A DNA stretch of 8,598 nucleotides from Candidatus Fraserbacteria bacterium RBG_16_55_9. GTDB taxonomy: Bacteria; Bipolaricaulota; Bipolaricaulia; RBG-16-55-9. This document shows positions 1 to 6,325 of the stretch, piece after piece (within the stretch, counting starts at the first letter, position 1; every line of letters begins with the position of its first letter). The translations under genes and the position numbers were made by a program. Under the pieces are notes generated by a model. It worked only from the letters and a program-made list of their open reading frames with translations. It searched no databases and was not told the DNA's origin. The stretch covers positions 3,849 through 12,446 of the forward strand of contig MFGX01000129.1 of assembly GCA_001778455.1 (NCBI GenBank), in the 5' to 3' direction.

Positions 1-2280
1 CCGCGCGACTGGACCGTCACCAACATCGAGGGAATGAAGAAGCAGTTCTACGCCTGGGGCATTGAGTACGATTGGGATCGCGAGCTCCGCACATGCGAAC
101 CAGAATACTACCGCTGGAATCAATGGCTCTTCTTGCAGTTTTACAAGAAGGGCTTGGCCTATCGGGCTGAAGCTGTCGCCAACTGGTGCCCGGGCTGCGA
201 GACCGTCCTTGCCAACGAGCAGGTCATTGACGGACGCTGCGAGCGCTGCGACTCTCCGGTCAACAAAAAGAAGCTGACTCAGTGGTTCTTCAAGATTACC
301 CAGTACGCCTCACAGTTGCTCAACGATCTGGATGAACTGGCACAGTGGCCGGATCGAGTGAAGAAGATGCAGCGCAACTGGATTGGGCGTAGCGAAGGAG
401 TTGAGGCTGAGTTCGCCATAGAGGGCTCGCCTCTCAGCTTGAAGATCTTCACGACTCGGCCGGACACGATCTTTGGTGTGACGTTTATGGCCTTGGCGCC
501 GGAGCATTCCTTCATCGAAGAGTGCATCGCGGAAGAGTCCAACGCCCAGCGTCGAGACGAGATGCGCACGTTCGTCCAGAAGGCCCTCAAGCAAGGCGAG
601 ATCGCCCGCAGTGCTGCCGAAGTAGAGAAGGAAGGTTACTTCACAAGACGATTTGCTATCAACCCCATGAACGGCGAAAGAATTCCAATCTATATCGCAA
701 ATTATGTACTCATGGAGTACGGCACGGGTGCGATCATGGGCGTCCCAGGTCACGATGCCCGAGACTTCGATTTCGCTCGCAAATACAGCCTTGAAATTCG
801 AAGGGTCATCAAAAGCGACGAGAATCAAGGCGAACTGAAGGAAGCCTTCGAGGGTGAGGGTCGACTCGTCAATTCTCAGCAATTCAACGGACTCACGAGC
901 CAAGAAGCTTTCCACAAGATCGCAGAGCAGTTGGAGCAGAGCGGGCAAGGTCGGCTTACGGTCAAGTACAAATTGCGCGACTGGCTCATCTCGCGACAAC
1001 GCTACTGGGGCACACCCATTCCGATGATCCATTGTGAGAAGTGTGGAGTCGTACCCGTGCCAGAGAATGAGTTGCCCGTGCGTCTTCCGGATATCCCCTT
1101 CATTGGCAAGAAGGGACTTGCCGAAATCCCCGAGTTCTATCAGACCACTTGCCCGCAGTGTAAGAGCCCAGCGCGGCGCGATACCGATACCATGGACACA
1201 TTCGTCGATTCGAGCTGGTATTACTTGCGCTACATTTCGCCTCACGAGAACGAAAAAGCGTTCGAATCACTGGATGTGAATCAATGGCTTCCCGTAGATC
1301 AATATGTAGGCGGCGTTGAGCATGCGATCTTGCACTTGATGTACTCGCGCTTCTTTACGAAGGCCCTCCGCGATCTGGGTTACTTGAAGTTCGACGAGCC
1401 TTTCATGCGCTTGTTCACGCAAGGCATGATTGAGCACGCTTCCTATCGCTGCGAAGAGCACAACTGGATCTCGCCACACGAAGTCCAAGAAGGAACGACG
1501 TGTCCACATTGTGGCCGAACGTTGAAGACGGACTTACATAAGATGTCCAAGTCCCGGCGTAACGTCGTCTCACCGCAAGAAGTGATTGACCAGTATGGAG
1601 CGGACACCGAGCGGTTATACACGCTCTTTATGGGTCCCCCGGATCGCGATATCGAGTGGAGCGACGAAGGCGTGCGCGGCAGTTTTCGGTTCTTACTTCG
1701 CCTCTGGACACTCGTGCGCTCTCAAGCACTCAAACTTGCTGAGACGAGCGTCAACAATCTGCAGATCGAGAGATTCACCGATGGGGAGAAGAGAGTCTGG
1801 CAGAAGCTCCATCAGACGATCAAAGCCGTTTCGGAGGACATCGAGCAGTTCCACTTCAACACGGCGGTATCAGCGATCATGGAATTGGCCAACGAGCTTT
1901 CGGACTATGCCGTTGAGCAAGCCAAGAAGATGAATAAGCCTCTCATCAAGAGGGCACTCGAGGACTTGATCTTGATTGTGTCGCCGTTCACGCCCTTCAT
2001 TGCCGAGGAGCTTTGGCGAACCATCGGGCACGAGGACGCGATATTAGAGCAATCCTGGCCTACGTACGAACCCGGAGCATTGAAGAGCGAAGAGCTGGAG
2101 ATCATTATACAGATCAACGGCAAAGTGCGCGATCGAATGACCGTATCCGCTGCCGTAAGTCAGGACAGGTCAGAGTTGGAGAAGCGGGCGCTTCGGCAGA
2201 TAGAGAAGCGCTTGGACGGGGTACAGGTCCAGAAGGTGATCGTAGTGCCTGGGCGATTAGTCAATGTAGTGGTCAAGTGA
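1..2280 (+). CDS. leuS: Leucyl-tRNA synthetase, 5'-truncated by window edge
   Basis: LeuRS attaches leucine to tRNA-Leu in the cytoplasm and edits mischarged tRNA. The frame is open from base 1 (it begins PRDWT, as bacterial LeuRS does shortly after the HIGH region), so the ATG at 34 is internal. About 80-95 N-terminal residues, including HIGH, lie outside; 759 residues are visible. Seen in order: a zinc knuckle CPGC...CERC (bases about 187-255); the CP1 editing domain with TTRPDT (from 451) and a GVPGHDARD-type aspartate motif (about 739-765); a second Cys cluster CEKC...CPQC (about 1033-1164); DTMDTFVDSSWYY (about 1186-1224); KMSKS at 1540-1554; a helical anticodon-binding domain; and a C-terminal domain with the INGKVRD motif (about 2113-2133). 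An extra C-x2-H...C-x2-C cluster lies just before KMSKS. The gene looks intact and functional. Identification is very secure; only the missing 5' end is unknown. Confidence 0.98.
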   Translation, partial: PRDWTVTNIEGMKKQFYAWGIEYDWDRELRTCEPEYYRWNQWLFLQFYKKGLAYRAEAVANWCPGCETVLANEQVIDGRCERCDSPVNKKKLTQWFFKITQYASQLLNDLDELAQWPDRVKKMQRNWIGRSEGVEAEFAIEGSPLSLKIFTTRPDTIFGVTFMALAPEHSFIEECIAEESNAQRRDEMRTFVQKALKQGEIARSAAEVEKEGYFTRRFAINPMNGERIPIYIANYVLMEYGTGAIMGVPGHDARDFDFARKYSLEIRRVIKSDENQGELKEAFEGEGRLVNSQQFNGLTSQEAFHKIAEQLEQSGQGRLTVKYKLRDWLISRQRYWGTPIPMIHCEKCGVVPVPENELPVRLPDIPFIGKKGLAEIPEFYQTTCPQCKSPARRDTDTMDTFVDSSWYYLRYISPHENEKAFESLDVNQWLPVDQYVGGVEHAILHLMYSRFFTKALRDLGYLKFDEPFMRLFTQGMIEHASYRCEEHNWISPHEVQEGTTCPHCGRTLKTDLHKMSKSRRNVVSPQEVIDQYGADTERLYTLFMGPPDRDIEWSDEGVRGSFRFLLRLWTLVRSQALKLAETSVNNLQIERFTDGEKRVWQKLHQTIKAVSEDIEQFHFNTAVSAIMELANELSDYAVEQAKKMNKPLIKRALEDLILIVSPFTPFIAEELWRTIGHEDAILEQSWPTYEPGALKSEELEIIIQINGKVRDRMTVSAAVSQDRSELEKRALRQIEKRLDGVQVQKVIVVPGRLVNVVVK

Positions 2281-2335
2281 ACGATCTCGCTCCTAGCTCA
2301 TCTTCCCTTTTGCCTCTCTAGTCGGATAGGCACCC

Positions 2336-2366
2336 TTCGCAATTCCATGTTGCCGTGTTATATAAT
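2336..2366 (+). promoter_or_regulatory. Probable comEC promoter with perfect TATAAT
   Basis: A perfect TATAAT box lies at 2361-2366 in a locally AT-rich patch between leuS and comEC. The best upstream -35 match is TTCGCA at 2336-2341 (4 of 6 to TTGACA) with a long 19-base spacer, so the -35 element is weak or activator-assisted. Transcription would start near 2373, giving a leader of about 40 bases. The box itself sits in the 8-base palindrome TTATATAA (2358-2365) and is followed by GTATAC (2367-2372). The call rests on the -10 box, the base composition and the position, not on any measured start. Confidence 0.5.
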
Positions 2367-2377
2367 GTATACCATCT

Positions 2378-2392
2378 GTTACAACGTGTAAC
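2378..2392. promoter_or_regulatory. Operator-like palindrome GTTACA-ACG-TGTAAC
   Basis: A perfect inverted repeat has 6-base arms (GTTACA / TGTAAC) around the 3-base centre ACG. It begins 11 bases after the TATAAT box, so it would cover roughly +5 to +20 of the predicted transcript, a typical place for a repressor to block initiation or early elongation. The arms are too short and AT-rich, and lack a following T-run, to be a convincing terminator. I do not recognise the regulator family. Single occurrence seen in the window. Confidence 0.4.
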
Positions 2393-2402
2393 TATCCACA
2401 AC

Positions 2403-2408
2403 AAGGAG
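2403..2408 (+). promoter_or_regulatory. Shine-Dalgarno site of comEC
   Basis: AAGGAG ends four bases before the GTG codon at 2413. It supports GTG as the start, because no ATG with a comparable site precedes the conserved N-terminal hydrophobic segment. Confidence 0.7.
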
Positions 2409-2412
2409 TCAC

Positions 2413-4026
2413 GTGCCACGCAGACGACCCTTGCTCTTTATCACACTTGCCTGGATGCTGGGAATCCTCCTGGGCCGCGAACTCAGTCCCACGCCTCTAT
2501 ACGCGTGGCTCGCAGTCATTGGCCTACTATTTCTCTCGGCGATTCTCTATCGCTTTCAATGCCCTCCGTGGCCGCTGATGCTCTTGGTGTTGACAATGAC
2601 CTTGGGAGCACTCTTCTACTTGCACGCTCGTCTTCCCCTGGAGAAACTTTATCCACTACTCGAAAATCTGAAAAGCATCCGAGGCATCATTGTCAGCTAC
2701 CCCGATCATCGTCCAGAGCGGAGTAGCTTCGTGCTACAACCCGAAGGCTTGCCAGGTCTTCTTCAGATCTTTTACTACCACCCGAACGGAAAATACAAAT
2801 CGCTTGACTACGGGGATGAGCTTTCCATCGAAGCGCGCTTCGAAATCCCCTGGCAGTTTGAGGATTTCTCTTATCGAGAACATCTGCTCACCCGAAACAT
2901 CTGGGCTGTGGGTAGCCTCTGGAGCGCCCAACAGATTCACCCCACTGAGAGCGACCGAGGGAATGCCATAGTCGCCTGGGGTTATCAAGCGAGACTCTCT
3001 CTTTTTGAGCTCATCGATCAGTACATACCTCAGCCGGGAAGTGGGCTCCTCAAGGGCTTGTTGTTCGGCGAGCGAGCGTACCTCAGTGATGATATCGAAT
3101 CCGGATTCCGCGATGCCGGAGTCATGCATGTCCTTGCCGTATCAGGCATGAATCTAGGGATCTTGGTCGGACTCTTCTGGGCGTTCCTTAGATTGTTCAG
3201 GCTCTCCGCGACTCAAATCCACTTGGTGCTTCTGCCATTGGTCTTTGCGTATCTGGTCGTCGTGGGGTTTGAGGTCAGCTTGATCAGAGCTTCGCTCATG
3301 TATGGCTTCATCACCCTGGGGTGGGTGGTCGCCGAGCGCGGTTGGATCTTGCGGGATTGGATTGACCCTCTGCACGGCTTAAGCGCAGCCGCTCTTATGA
3401 TTCTGGTCTGGACTCCGCAAGCGCTCTTTGATGTGAGTTTTCAGTTGAGCTTTGCAGCAACAGCAGGCATCATTATCGCTGCACAATGCGCACTTCCTCT
3501 GCTAGAAGAACAGCGAGAGCGACTACGCCTGCAGTGGGACGTGGCCTCATCGTTCCCAAAGAGAGCCCTGTTCAGATTGGGAGAGCTTGTCGCGCTCTTT
3601 GTTCTGATCTCTCTTGCTGCACAGCTCGCCGTTGCGCCGATCTTAGCATACCACTTTCATCGGGTGTATTTGGCCGCGCTCTTCGCGAATCTTGTTATCG
3701 TGCCTCTATCTACTGTTGCGCTCTGGCTAGGCGTGTTCGTCGTCTGTTCCGCGGCACTCCCCTTGATGGCGGACTATTGGGGAACGCTTGAGGGCTGGCT
3801 ACTGGAACGTCTGATTGATTCTACGCAATTCTTCGCTCACCTGCCGGGAGCTTACCTGATGATCGACGGAGCGATGCAATCGGCGTTTCTTGTAGTGCTG
3901 CCACTTCTTTTGAGCGCCGATACTCGCGTAGGGGCTGAGCTTGTGCTATCCAGTTTGACGCGAAGTTGCCGGATCTTGCAGGCGGAGAACTCTACTTCCC
4001 CTGAGAAATCTCTTGAATCTCCTTGA
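2413..4026 (+). CDS. comEC: ComEC/Rec2-type DNA-uptake channel, short form without MBL domain
   Basis: In transformable bacteria ComEC is the inner-membrane channel that passes one DNA strand into the cytoplasm. This 537-residue protein starts at GTG with AAGGAG four bases upstream. Residues about 5-70 hold N-terminal membrane helices; about 85-175 form a soluble beta-rich region matching the DUF4131/OB part, including the usual FDFxxY-like segment (EDFSYREHL, 150-158). The Competence domain covers about 205-500, with GLLKGLLFGE (211-220), the signature HVLAVSGMNLG (239-249), IRASLM (291-296) and FQLSFAATAG (343-352), and many hydrophobic helices. The protein ends about 35 residues after the last helix, so the C-terminal metallo-beta-lactamase domain (family length usually about 700-800) is absent. 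Nothing downstream on this strand could supply it, because a convergent gene overlaps the last 35 bases. It probably has its own promoter. Family call secure; a role in transformation is inferred. Confidence 0.93.
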   Translation: MPRRRPLLFITLAWMLGILLGRELSPTPLYAWLAVIGLLFLSAILYRFQCPPWPLMLLVLTMTLGALFYLHARLPLEKLYPLLENLKSIRGIIVSYPDHRPERSSFVLQPEGLPGLLQIFYYHPNGKYKSLDYGDELSIEARFEIPWQFEDFSYREHLLTRNIWAVGSLWSAQQIHPTESDRGNAIVAWGYQARLSLFELIDQYIPQPGSGLLKGLLFGERAYLSDDIESGFRDAGVMHVLAVSGMNLGILVGLFWAFLRLFRLSATQIHLVLLPLVFAYLVVVGFEVSLIRASLMYGFITLGWVVAERGWILRDWIDPLHGLSAAALMILVWTPQALFDVSFQLSFAATAGIIIAAQCALPLLEEQRERLRLQWDVASSFPKRALFRLGELVALFVLISLAAQLAVAPILAYHFHRVYLAALFANLVIVPLSTVALWLGVFVVCSAALPLMADYWGTLEGWLLERLIDSTQFFAHLPGAYLMIDGAMQSAFLVVLPLLLSADTRVGAELVLSSLTRSCRILQAENSTSPEKSLESP

Positions 4027-4744
4027 CGAAGGCCGCTTCGTCCTGAGTGAACCGCTCAATCGCGCGACTGGCGACCTTCAAAGGAAGCTCCTCGAGTTTG
4101 GCAAATTCGCTTCCCATCTTAGTTTTGATGTATTCAAGCAGTGCCTCTTCCTTGAGGCTGTGTGTGCGAAGCGTCTTGCGGAGCCTCCCCAACTGGGCAT
4201 CTGTCGCAGTGCGTGGGCCACTGGGAGAAACCTCTTCGAATTCATGCTTCTTGTAGAGGCTAAGCCCGAATTGATCCCCAAAAGCCCTAAAGCAGCGCTT
4301 GAGTGCATCGGAGACGGCCCCCTTGACCGCCATCTCGTGCGCCTGCGCCAGATCGGGTTGGTTCGACGAGGAACCGAATCCCACGTCTTCATGTACGATG
4401 TCGGCCACGCGGACTCGATACTCGCAAAGATACCCCACATTGTAGACGCCTTCCGTCTCGTCTTGATAGACTTTCTCCAGGCGACGGATCTCCCGCTGCC
4501 ATCCTCCAAAACCGAAGATACGATTGGCCGTTTCAATGATGTCGTGAATGGGCAAATATTCGAACTGCTGGCCGCGGAAACCCGCACGCCGCTGGACGCG
4601 ACTGGGATCAATCGGTTTCCGCAACATCTCGATCTGCTCAGGGGTGAAACCCATCTTCGGGGCCAATGATGGACTCGGAACGGCAGACTGAGGAGGTTTA
4701 CTGCTCCCTGCATCAAACAACTCTGTCTTCTTTCCCGCGGTCAT
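3992..4744 (-). CDS. Rad52/Rad22-family single-strand annealing protein
   Basis: Rad52-type proteins form rings that bind ssDNA and anneal complementary strands. This 250-residue protein has a low-complexity, Ser/Pro-rich head (1-31), then a domain at about 34-168 that tracks the Rad52 annealing core: LRKPIDPSRVQRR (41-53), the ANRIFGFGGW segment (73-82; human ANEMFGYNGW), HEDVGFG (118-124; human HEDVGYG) and a DALKR-CFRAFG helix (146-156) in which K149, R150 and R153 line up with human K152, R153 and R156, known DNA-binding positions. A charged helical tail follows, with a TATDAQLGRLRK segment (179-190) like modules at the ends of some phage recombination proteins. There is no Rad51-binding C-terminus. 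The start overlaps the upstream small gene's stop as ATGA and has GAGGG four bases ahead. The 3' end overlaps convergent comEC by 35 bases. Family call strong; whether it acts in repair, transformation or prophage-derived recombination is unknown. Confidence 0.9.
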   Translation of the reverse strand: MTAGKKTELFDAGSSKPPQSAVPSPSLAPKMGFTPEQIEMLRKPIDPSRVQRRAGFRGQQFEYLPIHDIIETANRIFGFGGWQREIRRLEKVYQDETEGVYNVGYLCEYRVRVADIVHEDVGFGSSSNQPDLAQAHEMAVKGAVSDALKRCFRAFGDQFGLSLYKKHEFEEVSPSGPRTATDAQLGRLRKTLRTHSLKEEALLEYIKTKMGSEFAKLEELPLKVASRAIERFTQDEAAFVKEIQEISQGK

Positions 4745-4947
4745 GGCACCCTCTTTCCCTTGGAGTTCCCTTCCAAACGCTCCTTCGCTTCGAGCAGAAG
4801 ATCGATAAAACTCTCGAAGTCTTCCCGGGGCAGGCTGAGAAGCACATAGCCATACTGAACTCCTACCTCACGCGTCTCCGGGTCGTACGAGATGGCAGCG
4901 AAGACCTCGCTGGGCATGACACCGTCCGTCAGTTCACGCATTTCCAT
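4741..4947 (-). CDS. Small acidic hypothetical protein upstream of Rad52 homologue
   Basis: I do not recognise this 68-residue protein. It has no membrane segment, signal peptide or cysteine. The sequence alternates like a small alpha/beta fold: a short beta-rich part (about residues 14-38, AAISYDPETREVGVQYGYVLLSL) followed by an amphipathic acidic helix (about 40-58, ending LLLEAKERLEG) and a basic tail (GKRVP). Its stop overlaps the rad52 start as ATGA, so the two are probably translationally coupled, and a dedicated partner or regulator of the annealing protein is plausible but unproven. An in-frame TAA two codons upstream fixes the ATG at 4947, or the second ATG at 4941, as the earliest start. 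The Shine-Dalgarno site is weak or absent, which fits either coupling to tsaE or a short leader from a promoter in the 46-base gap. The open frame, tight packing and protein-like composition support a real gene. Confidence 0.7.
   Translation of the reverse strand: MEMRELTDGVMPSEVFAAISYDPETREVGVQYGYVLLSLPREDFESFIDLLLEAKERLEGNSKGKRVP
4749..4753 (-). promoter_or_regulatory. Shine-Dalgarno site of the rad52 homologue
   Basis: GAGGG on the minus strand lies four bases before the ATG at 4744, inside the end of the small upstream gene. It decides for the long start (250 residues) over the internal Met31 at the edge of the conserved domain. Confidence 0.6.
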
Positions 4948-4963
4948 AGTTTATCGCGCTTCA

Positions 4964-4992
4964 AGTATGAGCCCCTAAAGAAGCGATTGCAA
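4964..4992 (-). promoter_or_regulatory. Possible internal promoter for small ORF and rad52
   Basis: On the minus strand TTGCAA (4992-4987) and CATACT (4969-4964) are 17 bases apart, each 4 of 6 to the sigma-70 consensus. They lie in the 46-base gap between tsaE and the small gene, the largest gap in this gene string. A 6-base inverted repeat, CGCTTC/GAAGCG (4980-4985 and 4957-4962), brackets the -10 box. The predicted transcript would start about 10 bases before the ATG. Weak matches, so only a candidate. Confidence 0.25.
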
Positions 4993-4993
4993 A

Positions 4994-5452
4994 TCAAGAT
5001 TTCTTGGGACGAATGAGCCGAATCCGGCGAAGATCTCCTTTCACGATCTCAAGCAGGATTTCGATCGCATCGGATGGCACACTCCCTCTCACTTTCTCCC
5101 CCCACTCGATGACCGTGATTCCCGATCTCTGAAAATACTCTGCGAGCCCGACTTCGAGAAGCTCCCGAGCGTTTCCAATGCGATAGGCATCCATGTGAAA
5201 GAGTGGGATTTTCCCATCATGCTCGCGAATGAGCACGAACGTGGGCGAAATGATCTCTTTTGGGTCAAGACCCAAGCCCTCGGCAAGACCTTGCACCAGC
5301 GTGGTCTTGCCTGCCCCCAGTTCACCCGTCAGCAATAGACAGTCTCCGGGCCGCAGTCGCCCGGCGAGCTTGCGGCCGAAAGCTCGGGTCTCCTCCGCGC
5401 TCTGAGTGAGAGATTCTTCAGTGGAACGCTGGGATTTCTTGGACTTTGCCAT
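4994..5452 (-). CDS. tsaE: tRNA t6A37 biosynthesis ATPase TsaE
   Basis: TsaE is the cytoplasmic ATPase that works with TsaB, TsaC and TsaD to make N6-threonylcarbamoyladenosine at position 37 of ANN-decoding tRNAs. The 152-residue protein is of normal family length. Seen: a Walker A GELGAGKT (residues 43-50), the SPTF switch motif (69-72), H-x-D-x-YR (86-91) and IEWGEK (115-120), all diagnostic for the family. The ATG at 5452 is chosen because GAGG lies six bases upstream; a TTG at 5464 would overlap that site and add four residues. The first 35 bases overlap the end of panC, so translation is probably coupled. The N-terminal residues 2-12 are a basic/polar tail outside the fold. None of tsaB, tsaC or tsaD is in the window. 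Identification is secure. Confidence 0.97.
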   Translation of the reverse strand: MAKSKKSQRSTEESLTQSAEETRAFGRKLAGRLRPGDCLLLTGELGAGKTTLVQGLAEGLGLDPKEIISPTFVLIREHDGKIPLFHMDAYRIGNARELLEVGLAEYFQRSGITVIEWGEKVRGSVPSDAIEILLEIVKGDLRRIRLIRPKKS

Positions 5453-6314
5453 GATTGACCTCAAGGATCATATTATCAATCAGTCGCGTCTGGCCGATGT
5501 AGACTGCCAATGCGATGGCGATCCGCCCCTGGATTTGCTCTACGGGTTGTAGGCGCGCCAGATCGACGATTCCGATGTAATCCATACGCGACCCCTGAAC
5601 CTTGGAGATCCGCTTCATCAGCGCTTCGATGACGATGGAGGCGCTCCGCTCGCCGGATTCGATGAGCTGTCTTGCCTCCTGGAGCGCGCGATAAATCGTG
5701 GCGCTCTCCCGACGCTCACCCGTGGTTAGATATGAATTACGCGAGCTCATCGCCAAGCCATTCGGCTCGCGGATCGTAGGACCCGCAATGAGCTGGATGG
5801 GGAAATTGAGATCGGTAATCATGCGCTGGATGATCAAGAGTTGCTGAAGGTCCTTCTGCCCAAAGACGGCCACATCGGGCTGAATGATGTGGAAGAGTTT
5901 CGAGACCACGAGGAGCACACCCTCAAAGTGTCCGGGTCGCTTGGGGCCACACAGATGATCTGCCAAAACTCTGATTTCATAGCGAATCTGCGAGTCTTCG
6001 GGGTAGATCTCCTTTGTGGTAGGCGCAAAGAGTAGGTGGGCTCCCTGCGCTTCGATGAGATGACGATCGCGCTCGAAATCTCTTGGGTAGCGAGAAAGAT
6101 CCTCGTGAGGGCTGAATTGTGTCGGGTTGACGAAGACGCTCACTACCAGATAATCTGCATGATTCTTGCACAGATCAATCAGGCTCACATGACCGTCGTG
6201 CAAGTATCCCATGGTGGGAATGAGGCCGATCCGCTGGTTGGCAGCGCGAGCCGCCGCAATCGCCTCGCGAGCTTCTCGCACTGTGCAGGCGATTCGCAGC
6301 TTGTCGCTAGCCAT
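5418..6314 (-). CDS. panC: Pantothenate synthetase (pantoate--beta-alanine ligase)
   Basis: PanC joins pantoate and beta-alanine using ATP (releasing AMP and pyrophosphate), the last step of pantothenate synthesis for coenzyme A. The 298-residue protein has the family's motifs: PTMGYLHDGH (33-42), whose HDGH is the HIGH-type nucleotide site; FVNPTQF (61-67); RPGHFEGV (126-133); FGQKDLQQL (151-159, usually FGEKDYQQ, so Glu to Gln here); and IREPNGLAMSSRN (181-193), with SSRN the KMSKS-like loop. The start is set at the ATG at 6314: it gives normal length and lies 11 bases after the peptidase stop. The frame stays open to 6425 upstream, but those residues overlap the peptidase and match nothing in PanC. 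No strong Shine-Dalgarno is visible, so translation may depend on coupling. The end overlaps tsaE by 35 bases. panB and panD are not present here. Confidence 0.97.
   Translation of the reverse strand: MASDKLRIACTVREAREAIAAARAANQRIGLIPTMGYLHDGHVSLIDLCKNHADYLVVSVFVNPTQFSPHEDLSRYPRDFERDRHLIEAQGAHLLFAPTTKEIYPEDSQIRYEIRVLADHLCGPKRPGHFEGVLLVVSKLFHIIQPDVAVFGQKDLQQLLIIQRMITDLNFPIQLIAGPTIREPNGLAMSSRNSYLTTGERRESATIYRALQEARQLIESGERSASIVIEALMKRISKVQGSRMDYIGIVDLARLQPVEQIQGRIAIALAVYIGQTRLIDNMILEVNHGKVQEIPAFH
5459..5462 (-). promoter_or_regulatory. Shine-Dalgarno site fixing the tsaE start
   Basis: GAGG on the minus strand lies six bases before the ATG at 5452, within the panC coding end. It makes the TTG at 5464, which directly abuts this site, an unlikely start. 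Confidence 0.65.
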
Positions 6315-6325
6315 GGAACCAGATC

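Noticed and set aside
310..1245. Long 311-codon open frame antisense to leuS
   Set aside because: It lies wholly opposite a strongly conserved LeuRS region, its translation resembles no protein family, and such antisense frames are common at this base composition.
2312..2331. Possible leuS terminator hairpin GCCT...AGGC
   Set aside because: The stem has a mismatch and a wobble pair and is followed by ACCCTTCGC, not a T-run.
2355..2726. 123-codon + strand frame overlapping the comEC promoter and start
   Set aside because: It covers the regulatory palindromes and a conserved part of comEC in another frame, with low-complexity translation.
4013..4669. 218-codon open frame on the + strand opposite rad52, just after comEC
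   Set aside because: Considered as a missing ComEC tail, but it has no metallo-beta-lactamase HxHxDH motif and mirrors the codons of the clearly conserved Rad52 protein.
5453..5464. TTG start for tsaE four codons upstream
   Set aside because: A GAGG site correctly spaced for the ATG at 5452 abuts this TTG, so the ATG is the better start.
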